From Austropuccinia psidii (Eukaryota > Basidiomycota > Pucciniomycetes > Pucciniales > Sphaerophragmiaceae), in contig JALGQZ010000015.1 in assembly GCA_023105745.1 (NCBI GenBank), positions 17,708,499 to 17,772,498 of the forward strand: 64,000 nt of DNA. Reading direction: 5' to 3'. A program made the position numbers and the translations under genes. The notes under the pieces were generated by a model that saw only the letters and a list, made by a program, of their open reading frames with translations, was not told where the DNA came from and made no database searches. The first letter of the stretch is position 1; the number at the start of each line of letters is the position of its first letter. Shown here piece after piece: positions 1 to 11,505 of this stretch.

Positions 1-571
1 CAGATCCAAAAAGTTGGGTACCATAGCTCTGTTTGGTCTTTTTCCTTTGTCCCACCTTTTTGTGTGGATTTGGCTCTTTTATTTATTTAAATCCATACTA
101 TGGCCTTGAACACTTTTAAATTGAGCTCACGCAGTATTTACGTTCTGTATGGCAAATACTTAGCCAATTCAGTAAATATACACAACACCTCAATTTTAAC
201 CAAAATTTTGGTAAGCTTGCATAAACCTTATGCAACTTCAAATTTAAGCTTATTTAAGCTTAAATTTAACAATTTCAAAAAAATGTTACAAAAGTTACAT
301 TAGTACTGTGAGATTCTTGAATCTTCCAATAACATAAGAAATAACCAGTTTTTGGTATAACACCCTGTGTGTGTACCCTAGGTTATTTTTGGTGTAGAAT
401 CCAGAAATGACATAATATTTATAACTTTGTTTATCCATAAAATAGTTATTCTTATTTTTTGTTAATTTTTTATTTTAAATTCAATTGAAAAGTCTGTTGA
501 AGACTAAATCAGTTGTATATAAAATTATTTGTGGCCTTATGGGTATGTTATACATACCTCACAGGCACACA
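1..571 (-). repeat. Family I LTR (3' LTR of the first element), partial
   Basis: The sequence matches the ends of the LTRs at 6999-9162, 11506-13694 and 16749-18915 (shared run from the ccaaaaagttgggtacc block to the cacaggc terminus). It ends GGCACACA where other copies have GGCTCACA. It contains a palindrome at 241-266 with arms AATTTAAGCTTA and TAAGCTTAAATT. Confidence 0.92.
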
Positions 572-640
572 TTCCCTACCACTAAAAAAAGTTGTACTAC
601 AATTTTTCTTTTCCAGTATACCCCCAATTTATTTGGGGGG
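572..640 (-). promoter_or_regulatory. Polypurine tract and conserved hairpin at the 3' end of the first family I element
   Basis: Read on the minus strand, a purine-rich GGTAGGGAA abuts the LTR, the usual position of the polypurine tract that primes plus-strand DNA synthesis. About 50 bases internal to it is an inverted repeat CCCCCAA(621-627)/TTGGGGG(633-639) whose element-sense loop contains AATAAA. The same hairpin occurs at 13746-13764 in the deleted family I copy. Confidence 0.6.
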
Positions 641-744
641 CATATCATCCACTGTCCAACCTCTCTACTTGTACTGTTTAAGTATGTAAAGCACACAATT
701 CAGATTTTTATTGAGGAATTGGCCTTCTCCCATGTCTGAATCTT

Positions 745-3700
745 CTGAGAAACCTTTGGGAATAAGGTATTTTGTTTTATGAAAGCCACTCATCTTCATG
801 TAGTGGGTTTCTGTATATGACTAAGTATTCTCTTTCATTTTTTCCCCTAATTCTTCTTTCTTTCAAGACTTTAAGTACCTATTATCTTCACTTTGATCAA
901 GTGGTGGCACTACTACGGGTGTTTTATTTCTTAAAGGAAATGATTGCTTATTACTTGAAGTGTGATGCTTTACTAGGCTAACAGGGAAAGCTGGATGTTT
1001 ATTTTCCAATTCTCTTGATAGTTCTACTTGTACTGCATTTGTCCCATCATGGGATTTAATTATAAATGGTCCTGCAAAGGAATCTTTCAATTTCTTTGGG
1101 CCTTTAATACTATTAAATTTTAAGGTGGAAACTATAATTAAGTCCCCTACTTTGAATTTTGGGGTTTTATGACTTTTATCCCATTTCTGTTTAGCATATT
1201 CAAAGGGATCATTCATACTTTGATTCTCATGATGCCTTACTTTATCCAGTAATAACTTAAAGTTTGAAGCAGTTTGATGAATATCAGTTAAATCTCTCTT
1301 CAAAGTATCAACTGGAAGTTTAGGGTTCAATCCTTTTTCCAACATTGCAGGAGTTTTGCCTGTTGAAGCACGGATGGATGTCATTTAGGCTAATTCCAAT
1401 GCTGGTATAAGAGTACACCAATCATGTGTAAAGCCATAAGAATATTTGAGCTCCAGGCCATAAGCACAAAATCTTCTGATCATGTCCTCAAGGGTTTGTA
1501 TCATTTTTTCTGCTAACCCATCTGTTTGTGGATGGTATGCTGTTGAGAATGATAATTTTGTACACAAAGGTTTATGTAAATTAGTCAATAAGGCTGATGT
1601 GAATTTTGGGTCTCTATCACTAATGATATTTTTAAAGATACCAGTATGGGATATGACTCTATTACAAATCAAATGAGCTATATCCATAGCTGTTTCATCT
1701 TTATGACATGGCAAAAAGATTGGTGTTTTGCTATATCTGTCTACAATGACAAGGCATGCATTGTAACCTTTCTCACCTCCATGTGGTAAGGAGGTTACCA
1801 ACAGATGTCCAGAATAAATGCTATCATGGCATTCTAGCAGTATTGTGTTAATTAACATTATATTACACAGGACCATGACACATATGTGTTTAGATCTATG
1901 ATATAAGATACCATCAAATAAATGGAATTTTCCATTGTCATGATATGTTTTCCAAATATCATCCAGAGAATTAGCCAAAGCTGCATCTTTGAAATCTTTG
2001 TCAAGTAGAGAAGTAAGAATATGAAAATTCTTAACCAGCTTATAGCTATCTCTAACTTCTTCAAAGAATTCTGTTCCATCATCTCTGATGTTAATTCCTT
2101 CAATTGCAATTTGAGGTTCTGCACCTGTAGGAACATAGGCAGGATTGTCAGGTGTATTGGTTAATGCCCATCTACTCAAGCCATCAGCATTATTGTGAAT
2201 ATTTCCAGATTTATGTACTGTAATCATATTACCTCTATACTCCTGTATAGCAATCTGCCATCTTAACATGTGTCTGTTTGGAGTTTTCATGTTAAGAAGT
2301 GATTTTACTGCATTACAATCAGTAATTACTTCAAACACACTACCATCAATATGGTAATGAAGTTTCTCCAGAGCCCAAAGGAAAAGGCACTCCATTTGGC
2401 TAGCTCCATATCTGGCCTCAGTAGGTTTGATTTGTCTTGAAATAAAACAAATTGGACCTTCATAAGGTTTGTCATTGACAATTTGAGCTTGATGAAGAGC
2501 TTCAACTAGGCCCTCACCACATGCATCAATATATGGCTTGAAAGGAAGTTTCCAGTCAGGCATCAGTAATAATGGTGCTTTGGTCAAGTCATATCTGATA
2601 TTTTCATATGATTGAATCCTCTCCTGTGTCATTTCAAAGACAGTTTGTTGATCACAAATTCTGTAAAATGATCTGGAATGGATTTAAAAATCTTTGAGAT
2701 GGTGCCTGTAATAACTGGCAAACCCTAAGAAAGACATCATTTCTTTCTTGCTATGGGCATTTGTTTCAGTAACCCTGCAGCCACTTTGTTTTTATCAACA
2801 CCAAGGATCAGTCCTGAGACTACATGTCCTAGAGCTTTCAACTCATGAAACCCAAAATTGCATTTTTTTAAGAGATATTTTTGTGTTCACTTGAAATATT
2901 TTCTTAAGTACTAATGAGATTCTCTCTAAATGCAATTGCCAGGTTTCTGAGCAAATGATAATGTCATCAATATAAATTATTAACAATCCTTCTGAAAGTT
3001 CATGTGGGAAAATGGGGTTCATCATTCTTTGATAGTGAAAGGGTGCATTTTTAATACCAATAGCCATCCTCAAGTATTCATAAATGCCACAATGAGCAAT
3101 TATTCTCAATAATTTCCTAGTATGAGGTGTTAAAACATTCTTATGAAAGCCTTTAAGAGAATCCATAGAGGTAATAGATCTTGCTTTTGATAATTGGGTC
3201 AAACTCCCATGGATTCTATGGATTGGATACCTGTCCAGAATAGTGTAGTTATTCAGTGCTCTGAAATCACCAACCATCCTTGATTTATCATTATTCCAAT
3301 TAATGATTACAGGAGTTGTGACTTCTACTTCTTCACTGTGTCCAGCTTTTCTAAGAATTCCCAGCTTCATTAGCGCATTGATATGACTTTCTAATGATTC
3401 TTTGGCACTAGGGCTAGCTGGGTAATCTGGTTGTCTTAAAAGTGGAGGGTAAGGTATTTCTGCATTGAGCATAATTTCCACCTCATGGTCTTTGATAGCC
3501 CCAAGTGTTTCATTATCAGAAGCAAAGGCTTCCCTGTATTGAAATAGAATTTCAATAACCTCTTCCTTCATTGCTGGTGTTAATTCAGGACTAATTTGTG
3601 CTTCAATCAATTGATCTGACACAAATTTCTCTTTTATAACATTTTTCACTTGTCTAATGACAGTGATCTCTCTTTTTTCTAGAGGAAAAGCAAATTTTTG

Positions 3701-4255
3701 CCTTTTATTTTCCCCTATAATGAAATACCTGTCCTTATGATTATTGATATCAATACCATAAATATTGAGATAATAATTTTCAAGTATAAAGTGCTGTGAA
3801 GTACAATTATTCATAACAACAAGTTCAACTTTTAATCTGATACTTCCCGCAGGATGAGTAAATATCATTACTGCTTCAAATATACCCAAGGGGTGCATAT
3901 TTTGGCTGGCACTGCTGAATTGTATACCTTCAATTGGCATTAACTTATCTTTCCAATTGGTATAAATCTTGTCAAGACAATCTTTTCTAACACAAGTACA
4001 AAAAGCACCTGAGTCAAGATGTATCTTGGCTTCTCTGTTGTTTGTCACAATGTTAGTGATACAAGATGATCCATCTCTATAAACATTACCCCTGGATGGC
4101 TTGGTTTTCTGAATTTTAGCATCTTGCACATGTATGAGATCCATACATTCATCACTGTACTGTGGTAAGTGAGTATGCACTTTTCTGACTTCAAAGGAAA
4201 CATTAATATTTTCTATACTAAGTTCATCTGGTAATTCCTCCTCTTCAGAAGGCTC
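745..4255 (-). pseudogene. Family I pol: protease, RT, RNase H, integrase, chromodomain (broken)
   Basis: Polyprotein that would process Gag, copy the RNA and integrate the DNA. Protease keeps its DSG (HLDSGAF). RT keeps YIDD (IIYIDDIII). RNase H keeps YIDA, the Q-M-E site, ITDC and NAD. Integrase keeps the second Asp (ISDRDPKF) and the Glu (LAEKMIQ), but an in-frame loss near 1795-1805 joins SGHL directly to VTSLPHGG, removing the CX2C part of the zinc finger and the first catalytic Asp. A run of seven T (plus strand) near 2868 shifts frame after RT, and a second shift near 2745 restores it. A TAG near 1385 splits integrase from its GPF-like module. The tail after 863 reads as a damaged chromodomain (YRNPLHEDEW) ending in FRHGRRP. 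Known family: Ty3/Gypsy chromoviruses. Not functional. Confidence 0.9.
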
Positions 4256-6291
4256 AGAATCACTTTCATGTACAGGGACATCATTTGTTTCTTTTGTGTC
4301 ATCTTTTTCAATTTCTATCTCATTGATTCTTGTCTTTTTGGGACAAGTATTAGCCAAATGAGATGTACTTCCACACTTATGACATTTCAAAGGAGCTTTG
4401 TCATGTGGCTTATTGGGTTTTGCAATTGGTTTCCCACTGGTCCTGTTGTCCATTGAGGGTTTATACCAATTTCCACCAATTTCTGTTCTAGTAGTGATGT
4501 CCTCCATAGCATTGATATAATCTTCTGTAGAGCAAGGCTCAATACATCCTCTTCTTATAGCATGATCAAGGTCACCACCACACTTTCTTAATATCCTTTT
4601 ATGTACCACTGTTTCAGACATATCAGGATGAAGGGCAGTTAATATTTCCTTTTGTTTAAGAAACCAAGCCATGGGCCTGTCCCTCTCAATATTAAAAGTG
4701 GCTTCTTCAAAGGAATTCCCCATTTTAAATCTCCAGGAATCATTTGCCCATTTGGAAATAATTTGTTCTTTCCACCAAGGCCAAGAATGTTTACCATGGT
4801 CTTGTCTTATTTTGTAATACTATTGCTTTGCTTATTTGGTAAACAATAAGTGTAATCTGGCACTTATGTATTCATCTGGTATGTTAAAGTATTCTTTAAG
4901 CATATCAATTGTTTCCATAAACTCCATATGATTATATTCCCCTTCACCGCTGAAGGTTGGCCATTCCTCTAATCTTGGAATGTCTTCAAAATTGCAAGCA
5001 GTTTCCACTTCTGCATTACTTGAAATTGTATAATTTAAGTCATTATTCAAGCTTAGCACATTTCGGTCAAGAATTGGTGTGGACTGTCTTGGCAATTCAT
5101 TCTTCAGTGATATATTATTAATAATTGATTGAATATCTTCTTTCAATTCAAGTCTTTCTTTATCAATTTTTTCTGATTGCTCTTGGGAAAGAGCTGCATT
5201 GTTCCCAGTTGAGTTTTCCAAGCTTTGAACTTGTATTCTTAATTCTTTCAACTGTCTACTTGAAAAGAAATAGAATTGTCACCTGGTTGATGGGGTAAGG
5301 TAACCTTAGACTCAATTCTTGCACAAATCTGCGCCAAAGACAAAATATTGTCTTTATTAACATTTTCAAGGTCAATAATGTTCTCTTGTGATTCTCTTAC
5401 TTGTAGTATCTCATTACCCAACTTTTGTTGGATATACTCAAATGTTTTAAGCTTTGTTATAATTTCTTTGTTACAAGCTTCAATTTGGTTTAAAAGCTTT
5501 ACAAGGTCTACTTCTTTGCAAAAGATTGGTTCAATATTTCCTCTTCCTTGTTTTTCAATTCTATAAGAGTTCTTGCCATATTGAACACATTTTCCATGGC
5601 TGTCTTCTCTTTCTTGTTAATGCTGTAATTCTGTGTGTAAGGCTTGTTCCACTTGGGCTTTGCCTTTCCCTTTGCCTTTTTCTTTCCCTTCTGGTTGGTC
5701 TTTGTGGTTTTCTTGGGCTTGTTTGGAACCTGTTCAGGAAGAGTTTTGCTTGTGGAGGCTTGGGGAGCTTCCACTGGGCTGTTTTCCTTTCCTTGGGCCA
5801 ATTTCTTCTCCTGGTCCTCTGATAACATGCTCTGGTTTTTCAACCAAGATTTTATCTGTTGGACTTGTCCTTTGCAAGACATGGGTGTCCAACCCTTCAG
5901 AAGTTCCTCTGTCTTTTCTTTCCCCATTAACTTCTTCACTTGAAGATAAGAGCTCATTTTGCCTATCCAAAGACTTGGCAGAAGTTCCCACTCCTTCTTC
6001 TTTTCTGCCATAAACCAGTTCTTGTACTGAGACTGGTATATCTCTATTGTTGCCTGTTGAAAGGGATTCAGGTCTAACAACAGCAATAGCAGTTATGTCA
6101 GCTTCTGGACTCTCAATAAGAGCTTCAAAGGTGCTGTATAACCTTTGGGAACTGGTGGAAGCTCTGGCATACTCCATTTGTGCCTCTCCTCTGGGCTGAC
6201 ATTCTTGTCTTTTGGATTTATGACTTGAATTTCCTGGTCCAGATCCATTTTATTGGATGAAGTAGTTACTTTCACTTCTAGTAAGAGTCAT
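4256..6291 (-). pseudogene. Family I gag (capsid and zinc knuckle), broken
   Basis: Structural protein of the retrotransposon particle. The frame starts at an ATG at 6291 (MTLTRSE, matching the start at 16029 in the other copy) and soon meets a stop. The segment 6177-5734 is rich in Ser/Thr/Glu. A second open frame (frame A, 6086-5508) overlaps it. The segment 5251-4832 holds the coiled-coil-like part and the start of the capsid-like region (WPTFSGEGEYNHMEF). The reading resumes at 4723 with the capsid C-terminus and a CX2CX4HX4C zinc knuckle (C114, C117, H122, C127 of that frame), then an acidic Glu/Ser tract leading into protease without a stop. Frame changes between 5734 and 5251 relative to the deleted copy show decay. 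Confidence 0.82.
5508..6086 (-). CDS. Frame A overlapping gag in family I (192 codons)
   Basis: Second open frame lying over the start of gag. It has no ATG at its 5' end (the first codon counted is TTG), so it would need splicing or frameshifting to be reached. Visible core: IYQ..W near the start, LPSLWIGKMSSYLQVKK and KGWTPM, then a Lys/Pro-rich stretch and a C-terminal ENVFNMARTLIEL. The equivalent frames at 15824-15249, 60127-59393 and 28202-28654 share the spaced Trp/Leu core and the G/D-W-x-P motif, although the families have diverged elsewhere. Function unknown. It may be an N-terminal Gag domain joined to frame B by a -1 shift. Confidence 0.5.
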   Translation of the reverse strand: MLLLDLNPFQQATIEIYQSQYKNWFMAEKKKEWELLPSLWIGKMSSYLQVKKLMGKEKTEELLKGWTPMSCKGQVQQIKSWLKNQSMLSEDQEKKLAQGKENSPVEAPQASTSKTLPEQVPNKPKKTTKTNQKGKKKAKGKAKPKWNKPYTQNYSINKKEKTAMENVFNMARTLIELKNKEEEILNQSFAKK

Positions 6292-6339
6292 TTCATGTCA
6301 ATAGAAAGAAATTAAGACCAAGAGATGGATTGAATTCAC

Positions 6340-6456
6340 CTGCTGAACCTTTAAAGGGTTCTTTGGTAATTAAACCCCTTGGTACTGGGCTAGTTTGAAT
6401 TTCAATACTAGACTCTGAGGCGTCAGAGTCTGAGGAACTTTCTTTGATGGATGACA
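6340..6456 (-). other. Conserved leader mini-exon of family I (first element)
   Basis: Read on the minus strand, a pyrimidine tract ends in CTAG, followed by TG-TCA-TCC, 38 open codons (Ser/Asp/Glu-rich, then KEPFKG) and GCAG before GTGAATTC. The length is 117 nt, the same as the counterpart at 16078-16194. The reading phase (TG completes a codon begun in the previous exon) is the same as in the family II and III elements. Inference: a protein-coding exon whose initiator ATG would be completed by splicing. Confidence 0.55.
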
Positions 6457-6980
6457 CTAGGAGAAAAGAATTAAGTTATTTTATCAAACAATAAAAATAA
6501 CTTATAAACTCAACTTATTGGATAAAGTTGTTTTAATGTAATTTATGGCAAATTATGTCAAAAATAAAGAAAAATGCTTAAGATTGAAGAAAACATTTTT
6601 TTAGCAAATATTTTCAAATTTTAAATTTTTTATTTGATTTTATATTTTCTTTAAATAAATAATAATTTTGCAATTAATAAGTTATCAAACAAAATTGTAT
6701 TATTATTCACTTTATACTAGAATAACTCAAAGAATAGATTTCAAGTCTGTGATGTGAAAAAGCCACTAGTTGTACAAAAGAAATTTATTCCAAGTCACTA
6801 AATAGTATATTGTTTCAAACAATATTCTTGAGAAAAAAATAGTTTTATTAATATTATAAAGATTATTTATAAGGGATAAGTCCCAAAAAAGCCAACATTA
6901 AAGTAAATATGGCAATTTTACATCAAAAAACAGTCAAATAAGGTCTAAAATATGACTCATGTCCCGAAATTGGTTAAAAT

Positions 6981-6998
6981 CATGTCCAGGACCCCAAA
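6981..6998 (-). promoter_or_regulatory. Primer-binding site, first family I element
   Basis: On the minus strand TGGGGTCCTGGACATG starts two bases after the LTR end. It starts TGG as expected for pairing with a tRNA 3' CCA, and is a slightly altered form of TGGGGGCCTGGCCGT at 16731-16748 and 61040-61057. The primer tRNA was not identified. Confidence 0.65.
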
Positions 6999-9162
6999 TG
7001 TAAGGTTTGTCTATGAAATGCTTCATAATAGTAACAATATCAGGGGTACTATGACTGTCCTCAGTAGAAAAATATAATATGATAAAATATTATAGCCACA
7101 AATTTAAATATAATTATTAAAAATAATTATATAAAAGAATAAATTTAATTATTATTATATAAAATTATAAGAAAAATATAATCATTATAATAAATTTTAA
7201 TTATTCTATTATTGTTATAGTCACTGACAATTATAACAATAAGAAGTGTAAAGCTCTTAATGAGACAATTACACATGGAAAATATAAATATTTAACCACT
7301 TATAAATAATATATAAATATTACTTATAAGATAATTAAAACACACACTGTGCAGAGATAATTCTTATAGAAAAATTCTATATAAAAAAACTAATAATAGA
7401 AAAAAATATATAGAATTTTAGAGAAAAACTTACTTATAATATAAATTTAATAGAACAAGTCAATTACAACAGTTATTATATTAAATACTTATTATAAGCT
7501 AAAATCACGCCAAAAAGAAATTTTTCAAATGATAAAACAACTTTTTATGATAAAGAATATGATTAAAGAGTTTTTGAGAGGAATTTGTGTATTTTAAAAG
7601 ATATTTTCAAAACAATAATTTTATAAAATAAAATATATCATAGGTGATTACAACAATAATCTAATTTCTAGGGTTTCAATTCTTTAATTTAAGATTTATA
7701 AAGAATAAAATACTCAAAAAGTATTTAATAATAAGACTCTATATATAATAAAACTTTACCTGTTTAAATGTCTAATATGATTGGATTGATAATTGATGAT
7801 GGACAAAAACAGTGATGAAAAGACTCTTTTTATGTCTACAGAGAAGATCTCATTATTCATAATCAAAATAGAGGGCGTGCTCAGGTCAAAGCTGAAGAAC
7901 CATGCTTAAAAATAAGGTTCTTAACTTAAGGTAGCTTATTTTTTATTCTCATTTTAAGTTACCAGTGTTATTCTTAACTCCAAGTATCTTTAATCCTCAT
8001 TTAAGTCAATTATTTTAAGCTTTAATATATAATGAGGTTCCTTATATTAAATTTAATCACATGAACAGCTTAAAAATAGAGTTTCAAGCAGAAATCTCTT
8101 AAATTCAATTTTTAATTAATTTTTAAGGAAATCTTAATTTTCTTTAAGTATAATTAAAACAGTACACCTCAAGGCTCATTAGCCAGGAAATGGTTTTAGA
8201 AATGATACCTAAAATTTACTTTATATAAAGATACTATTAAATTGTAAGCTGTGTGAAAACTTCAAGCAACTCCATTAAGAATTGGATTTTTGATGAATTT
8301 TTGAAGTTATTACTATTTTTCCACAGAAAATAGCAAGACACACTAAGCCTTAACTTTTGATAACGCTTGAATGCTTGTAAACTTAAAGCTTTAAGCTTAA
8401 TTAAGTTTTGACAGTTCTTAAAACCTTAATTTCAAGCCTGCATATTGGGATTTACCCTTTGGCAGCTTGAAATTCCTGTCCAAATTGGGATAAAACCAGT
8501 TTAAACTTTAAGGTTGGCTCAAATTCTAATCTTAAGCTTTAAATAAGGTTTGAAATCGTCCAATACAGGTGGACAACCTTAATTGAATCCTTGCATATCC
8601 AAAAAGTTAGGTACCCCAGCTCTGTTTGGTCTTTTTCCTTTTTCCCACCTTTTTGCATGAATTTTGCCCTTTTATTTATTTAAAGCCATACTATGGCCTT
8701 AAACACTTTTAAATTGAGCTCACACAAGATTTAAATTCTGCATGGCAAATCCTTAGCCATTTCAGTAAATATACACAACACCTCAATTTTAACTAAAATT
8801 TTGGTAACTTTGCATAAACCTTATGCAACTTTAAATTTAAGCTTATTTAAGCTTAAATTTAACAATTTTAAAAAAATGTTAAAAAAGCTACATTAGTACT
8901 GTGAGATTCTTAAATATTCCAATAACATAAGAAATAAGTGTTTTTTGGTATAACACCCTGTGAGTGTACGCTAGGTTATTTTTGGTGTAGAATCCAAAAA
9001 TGACATAATATTTATGACTTTGTTTATTCAAAAAAAAGTTATACTTATTTTTGTTATTTTTTATTTTAAATTCAATTTAAAAGTCAGCTTAAGACTAAAT
9101 CAGCTGTATATAAAATCATTTGTGGCCTTATGGGTATGTTATACATACCTCACAGGCTCACA
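6999..9162 (-). repeat. Family I LTR (5' LTR of the first element), complete
   Basis: 2164 bp from TGTAAGG to GGCTCACA (plus strand). It is homologous along its length to 11506-13694 and 16749-18915. Very AT-rich at the low-coordinate end. A perfect palindrome with 13-base arms AAATTTAAGCTTA lies at 8833-8860. Confidence 0.92.
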
Positions 9163-10250
9163 AGTACTTTGCAAAAGTATTGCTCATGAAACTCACTAAT
9201 ATCAAATTTCAATTTAACTTCCTTTAGTAATAGCCTATTATTCTTCAAATGCAAAGGGAGGGAGGAATTACTAATTTTCAATTTAAAGGTCATAATCAAA
9301 AGGTGTTCATTCCTCAATAAAAACCAAGAAGTCAATTCTTGAAAGATAAATTCTTTTATAATTCCCAATTTTATGGAAGGAAAGTTAAATTAGACACATA
9401 TATATCAAGTTTATCATGAAACCAAACATTTTTAATCAAGATAGCTTCAAGATCAGTTTGAATTTGGTTTATGGCCAGAATAATCTTTATGAAAGTCCTT
9501 ATTTGATAGTGTCCAGAATTAATTATTGATTCAAGCTATGTTAATTAAGAGGGACTTTAAAGATTTGATGATTTCAATATTAGTTTGAATTTGGGATGTA
9601 GCTATAAAAATGATCAAGAATCCTTATAAAGACCATTACTATTGTAAGACCTATATATTAAGTATATATCAATTAAGGGGAATTTCTGAAATTTGAGAAT
9701 CTTACCATCAGTTTGAGCTTGATTTATGAAGAGAAAGATGACAAGAAACTATTCGCATAAAATAAATCCAGAGCTTATTATCAATTCAAGATTTATTCAT
9801 TAACATTAATTTTTGATATTTGTTGATTTTATCATAGCTTTAAATTTACTGTAAGTCTGTTGATATCATCAAAAAGATCTTTAAAAAAAGTAATTTGAAA
9901 TTAATTCTTGGAGGAAGATTCATCTATTACAGGGCAATTTCAAAAGTTGATAATTTTCCCATCCATTTGGCTTATTTTTTGGATAAAAATATAATCAAGG
10001 ATACTACAAATTTATGGCAATGTGGGATAAATAATTGATGAAATGTCTTCAAATCAAGGTAACTATTTGAGTTTGGAATATAATTATTTCACACAATGAA
10101 ACTCCACATTCCAATTATATAAAATCTTCCTTTACTGATATTCCTTTATATTTTGAGATTAGTTACATTGAATAGGTGGCAAATTAAATTCTCTGAGATG
10201 TTTTACTATATTGCAAGTAGATTGATCCTCGAGATACATATTCTCTCATA
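9163..10250. other. AT-rich sequence without recognised features
   Basis: About 1.1 kb between the first family I element and the solo family III LTR. No open frame longer than 72 codons, no LTR or transposase similarity that I can see, and no tRNA-like fold. Confidence 0.6.
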
Positions 10251-11505
10251 TGTTTGTAGTAATAAGGTATCTGAGTCTATGATGAAGTAGAAAATAAATG
10301 TATATACAGCTTTAAACCTGACTGTGACACATATATTTAAGTTAAAAAGGGTTTATACCTGATAATGTAAGGGATTTACTATGAGGAATAGTGGTGGTGA
10401 GCGCTGTTGAAAGCCCTGGGAGCAGCCATACCAGTTGGTTTACTATAATAAGAGCTACAATACACTAATTACGGTATACCCGGTTATTTTCCAAGAGTAT
10501 AACTGTGTTGGACAGTTGTACTATGTAGGAGCTCAAGAGAAGCATGGGGATTCCTCTTCTTGCACAGAAAAGGACTCCTTTTATCCTGAAATGGGGGGGA
10601 AAGGTTCTCTAGACCATCCATGTAGAGGAAGTGAAGATTTCTTAATTCATAGTAATGCCTTGTGGCATTCACAAAGCCTTTATACTCTGTATTGGGCTCA
10701 GATGTGGTTTTGAAACCACATCTGTGCAGTTTTCCCCAATATGGGGTAAAAATCTTCATCTGGGGACCATACAGCCCTCTTCTTACATGTATGACATGTA
10801 GAAAGCTGTACAGCACCTGTATGTGACCCTAGTATGGAATTAACTATGAGTTATTGAATTAAAAACAAGCTTCTTTGTCTATTTAACACCTCAAAATCAT
10901 AGCTATGGGATAGTATCCCACAGTAAAGGTTTATTGGCAAAACTGTGGGATTTTATCATTAAAACTGCTATAGCTTTGTCAGTTTTGAAGATATTGAGCT
11001 CAACATTGGTTCATTTTGTAGCCATGGAAGATATCTACACAATGGTACCTCATTTGGTATGGGTGACATCAAATATGGCAAAGTTATGCCATGTTCAATT
11101 TTTGTTATCCAGATATCTTTTTTTCTCAAAATATGTATGAAGCTTCTTTGCCTCATAAATTTTGTTCTAAATGATATATGGGGAAATGGATGGCACCATC
11201 AGATATCCCTGATTGTTCTTTTTCTCAAATATCCCACTTTAGGTATCTCACACTAAAACTGTAAGGTGTGGATATAAAACTTTGATTAAAAATCAAGTAC
11301 TTTTCCTGTCCTCAAAATTGGTATAAGGTAAAAATCAATTAAAAATAGTGAGAAATATTATTTTTAAGAGAAAACACACCAAATTTATTGTTTATAACTT
11401 TATTAGTATAAAAAAATAATATGATAAAGATTTATTGTTTTACCAACAATAAAAATTAATCCAAAAATACTCTATAAGAGATATTTAAGGCTAAAAAAGA
11501 AATTT

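Larger units (their letters stand above)
1..9162 (-). mobile_element. Family I Ty3/Gypsy (chromovirus) element, decayed, 3' end cut by window edge
   Basis: An LTR retrotransposon read on the minus strand. On the plus strand its LTRs run from TGTAAGG to GGCTCACA; the copy at 6999-9162 is complete and that at 1-571 is cut by the window start. Between them lie gag (zinc knuckle) and pol in the order protease, reverse transcriptase, RNase H, integrase, chromodomain, the Ty3/Gypsy order. The coding region carries nonsense codons, at least two 1-nt frameshifts near 2868 and 2745, and an in-frame loss inside integrase near 1800, so this copy cannot move by itself. The base run agtac follows the outer LTR end; its partner lies outside the window, so the target duplication cannot be tested. 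Confidence 0.93.

Noticed and set aside
10484..10816. 110-codon minus-strand frame
   Set aside because: Lies inside the solo family III LTR; not open in the other copies.
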